A stretch of 64,000 bases of DNA from CAWINY01 sp963837635 (GTDB lineage Bacteria > Acidobacteriota > Terriglobia > Terriglobales > Acidobacteriaceae), in assembly GCA_963837635.1 (NCBI GenBank), contig CAWINY010000007.1, positions 620,001-684,000 on the forward strand, in the 5' to 3' direction. The notes under the pieces were generated by a model. That model was given only the letters and a program-made list of their open reading frames with translations, did not search any database and had not been told where the DNA came from. The translations under genes and the position numbers were made by a program. Positions 39,317 through 47,614 of this stretch are shown here, one piece after another; position 1 is the first letter of the stretch, and every line of letters begins with the position of its first letter.

Positions 39317-39556
39317 ATGTGCCTTGCCGTGCCGGGAAAGATCCTCAGCATCACCGGCGACGAATTTGTGCCGAGCGGGCGCGTCAGCATCGGAGGCGTG
39401 GTCAAGGAGGTCAACCTCGCCTACGTCCCCGAGGCCAAGGTCGGCGATTTCGTGCTGGTGCACGTGGGGTTCGCCATCAGCGTGGTGGATGAAGCCGAAG
39501 CGGCGCAAGTGTTCGAGTACCTGAAGCAGATGGCCGACCTGATGGAGCCCTCGTGA
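39317..39556 (+). CDS. hypC: Hydrogenase maturation chaperone HypC
   Basis: 79 aa from ATG 39317. The N-terminal MCLAVPGKI has the Cys that carries the Fe(CN)2CO precursor between HypD and the large subunit. ACYVPEAKVGDFVLVHVGFA-like sequence (LAYVPEAKVGDFVLVHVG) is the OB-fold core. The gene starts four bases after the hypF stop and overlaps hypD by four bases (GTGA). Confidence 0.95.
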   Translation: MCLAVPGKILSITGDEFVPSGRVSIGGVVKEVNLAYVPEAKVGDFVLVHVGFAISVVDEAEAAQVFEYLKQMADLMEPS

Positions 39557-40665
39557 GGTTTGTGGACGAGTACCGGGATCGGGCGGGAGCCGAAAAGTTC
39601 GCTCGCGCGATTGCGCGGATTACGACGCGACCCTGGACCCTTATGGAAGTCTGCGGCGGGCAGACCCATGCCATTGTCAAATTCGGCCTTGATGAACTGC
39701 TCCCGAGCCAGATCAGCCTGCTGCATGGTCCCGGCTGCCCGGTGTGCGTCACTCCGGTTGAACTGATCGACAAGGCCACGCGTATTGCCGCGCGTCCAGG
39801 CGTGATCTTCTGCTCCTTCGGAGACATGCTGCGTGTTCCCGGCAGCGAATGCGACCTGTTGCAGGTCAAGGCGCGCGGGGGCGATGTACGCATCGTCTAC
39901 TCGCCCATGGACGCATTGAAGATCGCGCTGGAGAATCCCGAAAAACAAGTGGTCTTCTTCGCCATCGGTTTCGAGACTACAGCCCCGGCGAATGCGATGG
40001 TGGTGTTTGAGGCACGACGGCGAAGCATCGAAAATTTTTCAATCCTGGTTTCGCATGTGCTCGTGCCGCCTGCGCTGGAGGCCATCCTGTCCTCTCCCGA
40101 CAACCGCGTGCAGGGCTTCCTGGCCGCCGGGCACGTCTGCGCGGTCATGGGATACGAGGAATACGAGCCGATTGCGCAGCGCTATCGCGTGCCGATCGTG
40201 GTCACCGGTTTCGAGCCGCTGGACATTCTGCAAGGTGTGCTCCTGTGCGTGCGGCAACTCGAGCAGGGGCGGGCGGAGGTCGAAAACCAATACACGCGCA
40301 TGGTGCGGCGCGAAGGCAATCGGCCCGCGCAACAACGAATCCAAGTAGTGTTCCGGGTAGTGCCGCGCAAGTGGCGCGGCTTTGGCGAAATCCCGCACAG
40401 TGGGTTTGGCCTGGCTCCTGCGTATGCTGATTTTGACGCCGAGATGCGCTTTGGCCTCAGTCAGTACGTGGCCGACGAAGACCCGGAGTGCATGAGTGGC
40501 TTGGTCCTGCGAGGAGTCAAGAAGCCGTTCGAGTGTCCGGCCTTTGGCGTGCGCTGTACGCCGGAACATCCGCTGGGTGCGACCATGGTGTCCAACGAGG
40601 GCACTTGCGCGGCCTACTACCACTATCGCCGCCGCGAGGCCGGGGCCATCAAGAAAGGAACCTAG
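39553..40665 (+). CDS. hypD: Hydrogenase maturation protein HypD
   Basis: 370 aa from GTG 39553. It assembles the Fe(CN)2CO unit with HypC. Signatures: MEVCGGQTHAIVKFGLDELLP, LLHGPGCPVCVTP with the redox Cys pair, FFAIGFETTAPANAM, VLVPPALEAIL, and a C-terminal 4Fe-4S region with cysteines in ECMSGLVLRGVKKPFECPAF and CTPEHPLGATMVSNEGTCAAYY. It overlaps hypC and is overlapped by the hypE start. Confidence 0.95.
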   Translation: MRFVDEYRDRAGAEKFARAIARITTRPWTLMEVCGGQTHAIVKFGLDELLPSQISLLHGPGCPVCVTPVELIDKATRIAARPGVIFCSFGDMLRVPGSECDLLQVKARGGDVRIVYSPMDALKIALENPEKQVVFFAIGFETTAPANAMVVFEARRRSIENFSILVSHVLVPPALEAILSSPDNRVQGFLAAGHVCAVMGYEEYEPIAQRYRVPIVVTGFEPLDILQGVLLCVRQLEQGRAEVENQYTRMVRREGNRPAQQRIQVVFRVVPRKWRGFGEIPHSGFGLAPAYADFDAEMRFGLSQYVADEDPECMSGLVLRGVKKPFECPAFGVRCTPEHPLGATMVSNEGTCAAYYHYRRREAGAIKKGT

Positions 40666-41720
40666 TGGCGGACGGAAAGACATTTACGCTGCAGTGCCCC
40701 ATGCCCATCAACCCGGAAGAGCGCATTCTGCTGGCGCATGGCGGCGGCGGCAAGCTGATGCACGAATTGCTGGAATCCACGGTGCTGCCTGCGTTCCGCA
40801 ACCCGCTTCTGGAGACGCGCCACGATGGCGCGATATTGGACATCGCGGGCGCGCGTCTGGCCTTCACCACCGATTCCTATGTGGTCAATCCTCTCTTTTT
40901 CCCGGGAGGCGATATAGGCTCGCTGGCCATCAACGGCACGGTGAACGACCTCGCCATGTGCGGCGCGCGGCCGTTATACCTGAGCCTGGGCCTCATCCTC
41001 GAGGAAGGACTAGCGATCGCCGATTTTCGCCGCGTGATGGATTCCATGCGCCGTTGCGCGGAAGCCGCGCATGTGCAGGTTGTGACCGGCGATACCAAGA
41101 CCGTGGAAAGGGGCAAAGGCGACGGGCTCTTCATCAACACGGCGGGGGTGGGGCAAATTGAGCATGGCCTTCGCATCGCTCCGCAAAGCGTGTGCCCGGG
41201 GGATGCCGTCTTGCTCAGCGGCAACGTCGGCCGTCATGGCATCGCGGTGATCGCCTCGCGCGAAGGCCTGGAATTCGAGAAGCCGATCGAGAGCGACTGT
41301 GCCCCGCTTGCCGAGCCGGTGCTGGCATTGATCGAAGCCGGCCTGGAGGTGCACTGCTTGCGCGATCTCACCCGCGGAGGATTAGCAACCTCATTAATCG
41401 AGATCGCGGAGGCCGCCGGCGTGCACGTGGAGATCGCGGAAGAGCAGATTGCGGTCGAAGAGAACGTGCGGGGGGCCTGCGAGATCCTGGGTTTCGATCC
41501 GCTGTACCTGGCCAACGAAGGCCGCTTTGTGGTTTTCCTGCCGGCAACTCAGGCGGAGCGCGCGCTGGAGATTCTTCGCCGGCACACAGTTTCCGCAACC
41601 GCGGAGATCATCGGTAGTGTCACACTACATCCCGCCGGCACGGCCACGCTACGCAGCCGGATCGGTACCACGCGGCATCTGCAGATGTTCAGCGGGGAGC
41701 AGTTGCCGCGCATCTGCTGA
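40665..41720 (+). CDS. hypE: Carbamoyl dehydratase HypE
   Basis: 351 aa from GTG 40665, whose G is also the last base of the hypD stop. HypE dehydrates the C-terminal thiocarbamate to thiocyanate, the cyanide donor. The AIRS-like ATP-binding start ILLAHGGGGKLMHELL, then TTDSYVVNPLFFPGGDIGSL, GTVNDLAMCGARP, VVTGDTKTVERGKGD and LRDLTRGGLATSLIEIA are standard. The C-terminus PRIC with the terminal Cys that accepts the carbamoyl group is intact. A hairpin follows at 41745-41780. Confidence 0.95.
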   Translation: MADGKTFTLQCPMPINPEERILLAHGGGGKLMHELLESTVLPAFRNPLLETRHDGAILDIAGARLAFTTDSYVVNPLFFPGGDIGSLAINGTVNDLAMCGARPLYLSLGLILEEGLAIADFRRVMDSMRRCAEAAHVQVVTGDTKTVERGKGDGLFINTAGVGQIEHGLRIAPQSVCPGDAVLLSGNVGRHGIAVIASREGLEFEKPIESDCAPLAEPVLALIEAGLEVHCLRDLTRGGLATSLIEIAEAAGVHVEIAEEQIAVEENVRGACEILGFDPLYLANEGRFVVFLPATQAERALEILRRHTVSATAEIIGSVTLHPAGTATLRSRIGTTRHLQMFSGEQLPRIC

Positions 41721-41744
41721 CCAGGCAGAAAGCATGAGTGAGCT

Positions 41745-41787
41745 GGTGCCCCGCATCTGCACGTCTTTCGCAGATGTGGGTTTCTTT
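41745..41787. terminator. GGTGCCCC-family hairpin between convergent hypE and hypB
   Basis: GGTGCCCCGCATCTGC and GCAGATGTGGG form a stem with a CGTCTTTC loop, followed on the plus strand by TTTCTTTC. It belongs to the same repeat family as the element inside hypF. Its place between convergent operons suggests it works as a terminator. Confidence 0.6.
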
Positions 41788-41788
41788 C

Positions 41789-42460
41789 TTAACCGGCTGC
41801 GGCCGTGCGGACCGCCGTTGCACGGCGGTCCAGCCATTGCATCCAGCAATCGAGGCCCGCGCCCGTCGTGCAGGAGACTTCCAAGATCTCCACGCCGGGG
41901 TGGACGCGCGCCGCGTTATCGCGAGCCTGTTGCATGTCAAATGGCACATACGGCAGCAGGTCAATCTTGTTCAGGACAACGAGTTCGGCCTTGGAGAAGA
42001 TGGAAGGATACTTCAGCGGTTTGTCCTCGCCTTCGGTGACGCTCAGGATAACGATCTTGGCATGCTCGCCCAGGTCATAGCTGGAGGGGCAGACCAGGTT
42101 GCCGACGTTTTCGATGAAGAGCAAGTCCAATTGCCCCAGATCCCAATCATCGAGGTGCTTTTCGATCATGCGGGCGTCCAGGTGACAGGTGCCGCCGGTA
42201 GTGATCTGCCGGGCGGGAAAGCCGAAGCGGGCAAGGCGGCGCGCGTCGTTCTCGGTCTGGATGTCGCCGGTGAGAACGGCGACGCGGGCGCTGGAGGGGA
42301 AGGCTGTCAAGGTGCGCTCCAGCAGCGAGGTCTTGCCCGAACCGGGGGAGCTGATCAGGTTCAGGCAGAGGAGGTGGTGCTCCTGAAAGCGCGTCCGCAG
42401 CTCAGCGGCAACCCGCTGGTTTTCGTTCAAGACCTTCTGCTCGACCGCGATGCGGGTCAT
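41789..42460 (-). CDS. hypB: Hydrogenase nickel insertion GTPase HypB
   Basis: 223 aa. The P-loop LISSPGSGKTSLLERTL, Walker B-like DLLFIENVGNLVCP and GTP-specificity motif VVLNKIDLLPYV match HypB. GGTCHLDARMI contains the metal-site Cys and His (TGGTCHLD). There is no His-rich N-terminal nickel store. With HypA it delivers nickel to the hydrogenase large subunit. The start overlaps the hypA stop (ATGA). Confidence 0.95.
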   Translation of the reverse strand: MTRIAVEQKVLNENQRVAAELRTRFQEHHLLCLNLISSPGSGKTSLLERTLTAFPSSARVAVLTGDIQTENDARRLARFGFPARQITTGGTCHLDARMIEKHLDDWDLGQLDLLFIENVGNLVCPSSYDLGEHAKIVILSVTEGEDKPLKYPSIFSKAELVVLNKIDLLPYVPFDMQQARDNAARVHPGVEILEVSCTTGAGLDCWMQWLDRRATAVRTAAAG

Positions 42461-42804
42461 TCATCCTCCATCTCGAGGTAGGCGATATCTAACTCATTCC
42501 CGGAGACACAGATCGTATTCAACTCGCCGCAGCGGGGACAGTCCGTATTCATGTCCCGCGCCTGAAACACGGCGCCGCACCCGAGGCAGCGCTGCTGTCT
42601 GGGGCAATAGTCGATCTCCAGCGCCAGCCCTTCCCAGCGCGTATCTTTGACCAGCGCCTCGAACCCGAAGGACAACGCCTCGGGGTCCACGCCCGAAACC
42701 TCGCCAATGCGCAGGCCGACCTTGGTAAAGCGCGCGCCGGGACGGCGCCGAAACTCGGCTTCGACCTGTTGGAGAACCGCCGTTGCTATGCCCAGTTCGT
42801 GCAC
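42457..42804 (-). CDS. hypA: Hydrogenase nickel metallochaperone HypA
   Basis: 115 aa. It begins MHELGIA with the nickel-binding Met-His-Glu end. Two CxxC pairs (CPRQQRCLGCG; CPRCGE) form the zinc site. LRIGEVSGVDPEALSFGFEAL is typical. It is first in a short hypAB operon that faces hypFCDE. Confidence 0.95.
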   Translation of the reverse strand: MHELGIATAVLQQVEAEFRRRPGARFTKVGLRIGEVSGVDPEALSFGFEALVKDTRWEGLALEIDYCPRQQRCLGCGAVFQARDMNTDCPRCGELNTICVSGNELDIAYLEMEDE

Positions 42805-43215
42805 GCCCGCTCCAGGAAGTTCTCCGTTCCACGTTTCCCGTTTTACGTCCCTGCTCCCACGGCTTCGTTTCCTCCTACGTCACACGGAGAACGGAAAAAC
42901 GGAATGCGAAAAACGCCTGCTACGCATTGGCCGCAACTCAGGTGGTGTTTCTGCAACTTATCGCGAAAAGGAGCACTGCCTAGAACTCGGGGGAATGTCT
43001 TACGGGCAGGTCGTCTCCCGCCTGGAGCTCAACCTCCTCGGCTACGCGCTGGAACGCGCCGAGGGCAATTGCACGCGCGCCGCCCAGATCCTGCAAATGA
43101 GCTCCTCTACTCCCAACCTTGCGATCTTCGCCTGCATTGCGGAGTCAATTGTACCCCCAACTCGGCATTGTAAGCATGGAGCTGGTATCAGCAATGATGG
43201 CCGAAGCACATAACT
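42805..43215. other. Intergenic region with a Fis-type HTH relic and repeats
   Basis: Besides the HTH relic (42994-43130) it holds a pair of CGTTTTCCGT/ACGGAGAACGG-like strings (about 42820-42905). No intact gene is supported. Confidence 0.5.
42994..43130 (+). pseudogene. Fis-type helix-turn-helix relic of a sigma-54 regulator
   Basis: The frame reads MSYGQVVSRLELNLLGYALE and RAEGNCTRAAQILQMSS, matching the HTH_8 region at the end of NtrC-type regulators ('ALERADGNRTRAAEILGIS'). No AAA+ domain precedes it and the recognition-helix end (LRxKL) is lost. It may be what is left of a hydrogenase regulator, or a very short Fis-like protein. Confidence 0.5.
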
Positions 43216-43662
43216 TCACTCTGCCGCGAGTCGTCCGTCCATGGGGCCCAACGTCCGCAGGCTTTCGACCATGTCGCTCACCACCCGCACAAACTTCTCG
43301 CCCTCGCCTGCCGAAACATAATCGAGACGACAGCGCTCCTCTTCGATGCCAAACTGCTTGAGCAGTTTCACCAGCATCCGGTTACGCTGCGTCGCGCGAT
43401 AGTTCCCTTCCTTGTAGTGACAATCCCCGGGATGACAAGCCAGAATCAGGACGCCGTCGGCGCCGTGGCGGTATGCCTGGAGTACGTGCTCCGGCTCGAC
43501 GCGCCCGCTGCACATCACCCTGATAATTCGCACATTCGCCGGGCAGCTCATCTGCGCGGCCCCTGCCTTATCCGCGCCCGCGTAGGAGCACCAGTTGCAC
43601 AAGAACCCGACAATCTTCGGTTCGAATTGTGGTTGGGCCGCCGGTTCCAAAATGCCGCTCAT
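43216..43662 (-). CDS. mvhD: MvhD/FrhD-type iron-sulfur electron-transfer subunit
   Basis: 148 aa. IVGFLCNWCSYAGADKAGAA, then NVRIIRVMCSGRVEPEHVLQAY and GADGVLILACHPGDCHYKEGN carry the conserved cysteines of the [2Fe-2S] subunit that links Mvh hydrogenase to HdrA. Its start overlaps the hdrA stop (ATGA). It is the last gene of the hydrogenase operon. In methanogens it passes hydrogenase electrons to the HdrA flavin; the same role is likely here. Confidence 0.93.
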   Translation of the reverse strand: MSGILEPAAQPQFEPKIVGFLCNWCSYAGADKAGAAQMSCPANVRIIRVMCSGRVEPEHVLQAYRHGADGVLILACHPGDCHYKEGNYRATQRNRMLVKLLKQFGIEEERCRLDYVSAGEGEKFVRVVSDMVESLRTLGPMDGRLAAE

Positions 43663-45629
43663 TGCAGGATTGCCTCCAGTTCAGCCAGGATCTGCTCGTT
43701 GGTAAAGTGGTTTCCCTGGATTGCGCCCACCGGACAGGCGGCGACGCATGTGCCGCAACCATGGCAGAGCAGCGAGTTCACATAGGCGCTGTTGCGTTCA
43801 GGTGGATAACTGATCGCCTTGTAAGGACACACCCGACCGCACGTCCGGCACTGGGAACACCGGCCCTCATCGACCGATGCCGTGATCGGCTCGATCTCCA
43901 GCTTTCTGCCTTCCGACAGCCCTGACAACACGTAGCCAGCGGAAGCCATGCCTTGGCTCATGGCTCCCTGAATGTCCATCGGCGCCTGGCACGCGCCCGC
44001 GAGGTAGATGCCTTTGATCCTGCTCTGGGCCGCATCGAGTCTGCCATGCAGTTCTTCAAAAAAGCCGAAGCCATCGCAGGGTGTGTCGAGCAGTCGGCTG
44101 ATCTCCTTAGCGTCCGCAGCGCCGGTCATGGCCGCACAGAGCACCACCAGGTCCGCTGGAACCGAGCAGCGCTTGCCGGAAGCGTCCTTGAATTCGGCGA
44201 ACTCGACGGCGGCTTTTCCATTCCGTTCCACCACTTGCAGCGCGGAGGAGTCGTCGTACCGGGAGAACGTCGCGTTAGGATTGTCTTTGGCGTGTTGATA
44301 GAGGGCGAACTGCTCTTTGCCCGGCATCACCAGCTCTTTATAGAAATGGCGCACCTTCGTTCCGGGGAGCTTCTTCTCGATCAGGTGGTTGAACTTGAAT
44401 GCATATTGGCAGCACACCCCCGAGCAGTAAGGCCGGTGCTGCTGGTCAAGGCTACCGGCGCAATGCACGATGGCGACACTCGTGGGCGCGGTGCCATCCA
44501 TGCCGCGCAACTCCCCGCCCGTGGGCCCATTGGACGCCAGGAGTCGCTCAAACTCCAGGCTGGTGTAAACCCCCGGAACGCTCCCATAACCCAACTCCGG
44601 CAAGCGGCGGCAATCGTACAGGGCCGAGCCGATCGCCACCACAATGGCGCCGAAGGTGCGCTCCAACGTGCGCGGCGCCTCATCAAACTGAATCGTATCC
44701 TCGACCGGGCAGGCATCGCGGCAAACGGTGCAATCCTCTCCCTTCCACCTCAGGCAGCTATGCTCGTCCATAAAGGGAACGTTCGGAAGGGCTCCTAAGA
44801 AGGGGAGTGCAATCGCCTTGCGCTGGCCGGTATGAAAATCGAATTCATTGCCGGTCGAAACCGGGCACGGGGCAATGCATTCCCCGCAACCGATGCACTT
44901 GGCGAGGTCCACGTGCCGCGCAGACTGACGGATTGCGACCGTGAACTTGCCATAGTAGCCGGTTACGCCGCCGACCTCAGCCATCGTCAGCAACTCGAGG
45001 TTGGACGCATGCGGGCCATGCAATACTTCGCCTTGCATTGGCTCCAGCATGCACGGGCCGCACTCCATGTTGGGAAAAAGCTCCTCGTAACGTACCGGCA
45101 TGCCGCCAAGCACCGGCGACTTTTCGACCAGCGTCACTTTATGGCCGGCTTCGGCCAACGTTAAGGCGCATTTAAGGCCTGCCGGCCCGGCTCCGATCAC
45201 CAGCACGTCGCGGCAGAGCTTCAGCTCGATTTTTTCAAGAGGCTGCTGCTTCCCGACCCGGGCGACGGCTGCCCGGATTTGCGCACAGGCTTTGCGCGTG
45301 GCTTCTGCGGCATCCGGCGTCATCCAGGCCACCTGTTCCCGTATATTGGCCATTTGTAGAAAATACGGGTTGAGGCCGGAGCGTTCGAGCACTCCCATGA
45401 ACGTCGATTGGTATTCCCGCGGCGAACAAGCTGCCACCACGACCCGGTCCGGCCGTTCCCGCGTCAAATCCGCTTCAAACCACTGCAGCCCTTCCTCGGA
45501 ACAGAGGAAGTCGATCGGCTTGATGAATGCAACCTCAGGGTTCTTCTGCAACTCTGAGGCTAACTCGCCGAAATCGATGCGCTCAGTAATGGTGCTGCCG
45601 CAGTTACAGAAATAGACGCCCGTCTTCAT
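43659..45629 (-). CDS. hdrA: HdrA-type flavoprotein (electron-bifurcating Hdr subunit A)
   Basis: 656 aa. The N-terminal iron-sulfur domain starts GVYFCNCGSTI and includes AACSPREYQSTF. FAD binding: RDVLVIGAGPAGLKCALTLA, about residues 139-158, then SPVLGGMPVRYEELFPNMEC and GPCMLEPM. An inserted ferredoxin region has CIGCGECIAPCPVSTGNEF and CTVCRDACPVED. A C-terminal 2x[4Fe-4S] ferredoxin (CSQCRTCGRVCPYKAI; CHGCGTCVAACPVGAIQ) ends the protein. In methanogens HdrA bifurcates electrons from H2 to ferredoxin and HdrB. HdrB and HdrC are missing here. Confidence 0.95.
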   Translation of the reverse strand: MKTGVYFCNCGSTITERIDFGELASELQKNPEVAFIKPIDFLCSEEGLQWFEADLTRERPDRVVVAACSPREYQSTFMGVLERSGLNPYFLQMANIREQVAWMTPDAAEATRKACAQIRAAVARVGKQQPLEKIELKLCRDVLVIGAGPAGLKCALTLAEAGHKVTLVEKSPVLGGMPVRYEELFPNMECGPCMLEPMQGEVLHGPHASNLELLTMAEVGGVTGYYGKFTVAIRQSARHVDLAKCIGCGECIAPCPVSTGNEFDFHTGQRKAIALPFLGALPNVPFMDEHSCLRWKGEDCTVCRDACPVEDTIQFDEAPRTLERTFGAIVVAIGSALYDCRRLPELGYGSVPGVYTSLEFERLLASNGPTGGELRGMDGTAPTSVAIVHCAGSLDQQHRPYCSGVCCQYAFKFNHLIEKKLPGTKVRHFYKELVMPGKEQFALYQHAKDNPNATFSRYDDSSALQVVERNGKAAVEFAEFKDASGKRCSVPADLVVLCAAMTGAADAKEISRLLDTPCDGFGFFEELHGRLDAAQSRIKGIYLAGACQAPMDIQGAMSQGMASAGYVLSGLSEGRKLEIEPITASVDEGRCSQCRTCGRVCPYKAISYPPERNSAYVNSLLCHGCGTCVAACPVGAIQGNHFTNEQILAELEAILQ

Positions 45630-46122
45630 TCGCCTCTCCCTTGGAGACCACCGGAAGCGGTGCTTGCAAGCTGCGCAGCACCTCTTCTATTACTTGGATT
45701 ACTTGCGCCGCAGCTCGTTCGACGCAGGGGCTCAGGTTTTCGCTGAAGGTTGCGACATCGGCCGCCTCGATGGCCCAGATGCGGATCTCGCCGGGAAGTC
45801 GCAAGCCGACGGCCCGCACCAACTCCATAGCGGCACTCAGGCTGCCATCGTGTGAGGAATGAGCAGACCGCGTCTTCGGCAGGTCCGCCACGTCCAGTTC
45901 ATGAATCGTGCCCGCGGGTTCCCCACTCACCATGGCGTCAATCACGATGGCTTGGTCATATCCGACCATCGTCTCGACGAGTCGTAGGCCGCCGGTATAC
46001 AACTCCACGACAGCGACCCCGCTTTGGCCCGCCAGCCGCTGCCGCAGCTCCTGGGCGATCTTCGGCCCCACACTGTCATCCGTCAGCACTGGATTGCCGA
46101 GGCCAATAATGATCGTCGCCAT
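45604..46122 (-). CDS. [NiFe] hydrogenase maturation protease
   Basis: 172 aa. It begins ATIIIGLGNPVLTDDSVGPK, the HyaD/HycI signature with the nickel-sensing Asp. YTGGLRLVETMVGYDQAIVIDAM and SSHDGSLSAAMELVRAVG hold the other conserved residues (D and H). It removes the C-terminal tail of the large subunit after nickel insertion. It starts four bases after the large-subunit stop and overlaps hdrA by 26 bases. Confidence 0.92.
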   Translation of the reverse strand: MATIIIGLGNPVLTDDSVGPKIAQELRQRLAGQSGVAVVELYTGGLRLVETMVGYDQAIVIDAMVSGEPAGTIHELDVADLPKTRSAHSSHDGSLSAAMELVRAVGLRLPGEIRIWAIEAADVATFSENLSPCVERAAAQVIQVIEEVLRSLQAPLPVVSKGEANEDGRLFL

Positions 46123-46126
46123 AGCC

Positions 46127-47614
46127 TCAGCCGTCCCGCCGGAAGGTCTGAATCACTTCGCACGCAGGATTGTGCAAGGTCACGATCAGCGGCATCGTGC
46201 CGGGCAACGAGTGCGTTGCGCAGGAAAGGCAGGGATCATACAGTCGGAAAGCCATTTCGATGCGATTGAGCAGCCCCTCCTCGATCACCTTCCCCGCTTG
46301 AATCAGCCGCTCGGCGGCCTTGCGGATGGACATCGAAATCGCGGCGTGGTTGTTGGTCGTACCGACGATCAGGTTGACCTTCCGGATCAGCCCGTTCTCG
46401 TCCGTCTCGTAATGATGCGTCAAGGTCCCCCGGGGCGCCTCAACCGATCCCACGCCAAGACCGGTGATTCGGTCCGGAATCCTGCGGACATCGGGAGAAG
46501 TGATCTCCGGGTCCACCGCCAACTCCAGCATATGTTCCGCCGCATACAACATTTCGATCAGCCGCGCCCAGTGTGTCGCCAGACGATAATGTACGGGCTG
46601 GTAGCGGGCGCCAACTTTGCGGGAGCCAAAGGTGTCATAGAACTTCTCGAATTGTTCCTGGGCTCGGGGCGTGGCCAATCCATCGCACACGTTTAGCCGC
46701 GACAGTGGCGTGGCGCTGTACACCCCGCTCTCGGCGCCGTCTTGGAAACCGTTCCAGCCGATCTTTTTCAGGAAGGGGAATTTCAGATAAGTCCACGGCT
46801 CAACGTGTTCGGCTATATGGTCCAAGTACTCTGTGGCGTCGTAGCGGGCGAACTCCCGGCCCTCCGGGTCCACCACGCGAATCTGCCCGTCGTAGAAATT
46901 GAGCCGGTTCTTCTCGTCCACCGTTCCCATGGAATAGGTCCGATGGCAGTAGAGATCGGATACCACCAGCTCGAGATAGGCGGGGTTCTGCAACACGATC
47001 TTCTCGAAGATCTGTAAGCTGAAGAGCGCGAACTCGATGTTCTTGCGGGCGGCTTCCTCGATTTCGGCGCGTTCCTGCTCCGACACGGCCTTGCTCCAGC
47101 CACCCGGCAGCCCTGCCGTGGGATGAATCCCCCGGCCTCCCAACATCTGGATGACGTGGTGGTTTCTGGCACGGCACTCGATGACCGCCTTGCCGATGTC
47201 CAATCCCACTTTCCGTACTACACCAAGAATGTTTCGCTCCGCAGGCGGCGCATCCGGGCCCACGATGAAATCCGGGCCTCCGAGAGCATAAAAATGCGTG
47301 GTGTGATCGGTGACGTAGAACGCCATGTACAACAGCTCACGGATTTTCTTCGCCGCAGGTGGAGGCGGGGCGGCGAAGACCTGGTCCAGGGCCTTGACGG
47401 CGGCCATGTGATGCGCTTCCGGGCAGACCCCGCAGATGCGGCTGGTGATCACCGGCATATCTTCGGCGCGGCGGCCCACGCAGAACTGCTCAAAGCCGCG
47501 CAACTCCGGCACCTGGAAATAAACGTTGGCGACGTTTCCCAAATCATCGAGATAGATCTGGATCTTGCCGTGGCCTTCCAGCCGCGTGATGGGATCGATG
47601 CTGAGGCGCTTCAC
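46127..47614 (-). CDS. mvhA: [NiFe] hydrogenase large subunit, group 3 (Mvh-type)
   Basis: 495 aa. It begins MKRLSIDPITRLEGHGKI (L0 motif). Nickel ligands are RICGVCPEAHHMAAVKAL (L1, about residue 60) and YDPCLSCATH near the C-terminus (L2). After the His remain 27 residues, SLPGTMPLIVTLHNPACEVI and onward, the tail removed by the neighbouring protease. There is no membrane anchor or Tat signal nearby, so it is cytoplasmic. Association with MvhD and HdrA places it with group 3c enzymes; phylogeny would be needed to be sure. It overlaps the small-subunit stop by four bases. Confidence 0.94.
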   Translation of the reverse strand: MKRLSIDPITRLEGHGKIQIYLDDLGNVANVYFQVPELRGFEQFCVGRRAEDMPVITSRICGVCPEAHHMAAVKALDQVFAAPPPPAAKKIRELLYMAFYVTDHTTHFYALGGPDFIVGPDAPPAERNILGVVRKVGLDIGKAVIECRARNHHVIQMLGGRGIHPTAGLPGGWSKAVSEQERAEIEEAARKNIEFALFSLQIFEKIVLQNPAYLELVVSDLYCHRTYSMGTVDEKNRLNFYDGQIRVVDPEGREFARYDATEYLDHIAEHVEPWTYLKFPFLKKIGWNGFQDGAESGVYSATPLSRLNVCDGLATPRAQEQFEKFYDTFGSRKVGARYQPVHYRLATHWARLIEMLYAAEHMLELAVDPEITSPDVRRIPDRITGLGVGSVEAPRGTLTHHYETDENGLIRKVNLIVGTTNNHAAISMSIRKAAERLIQAGKVIEEGLLNRIEMAFRLYDPCLSCATHSLPGTMPLIVTLHNPACEVIQTFRRDG

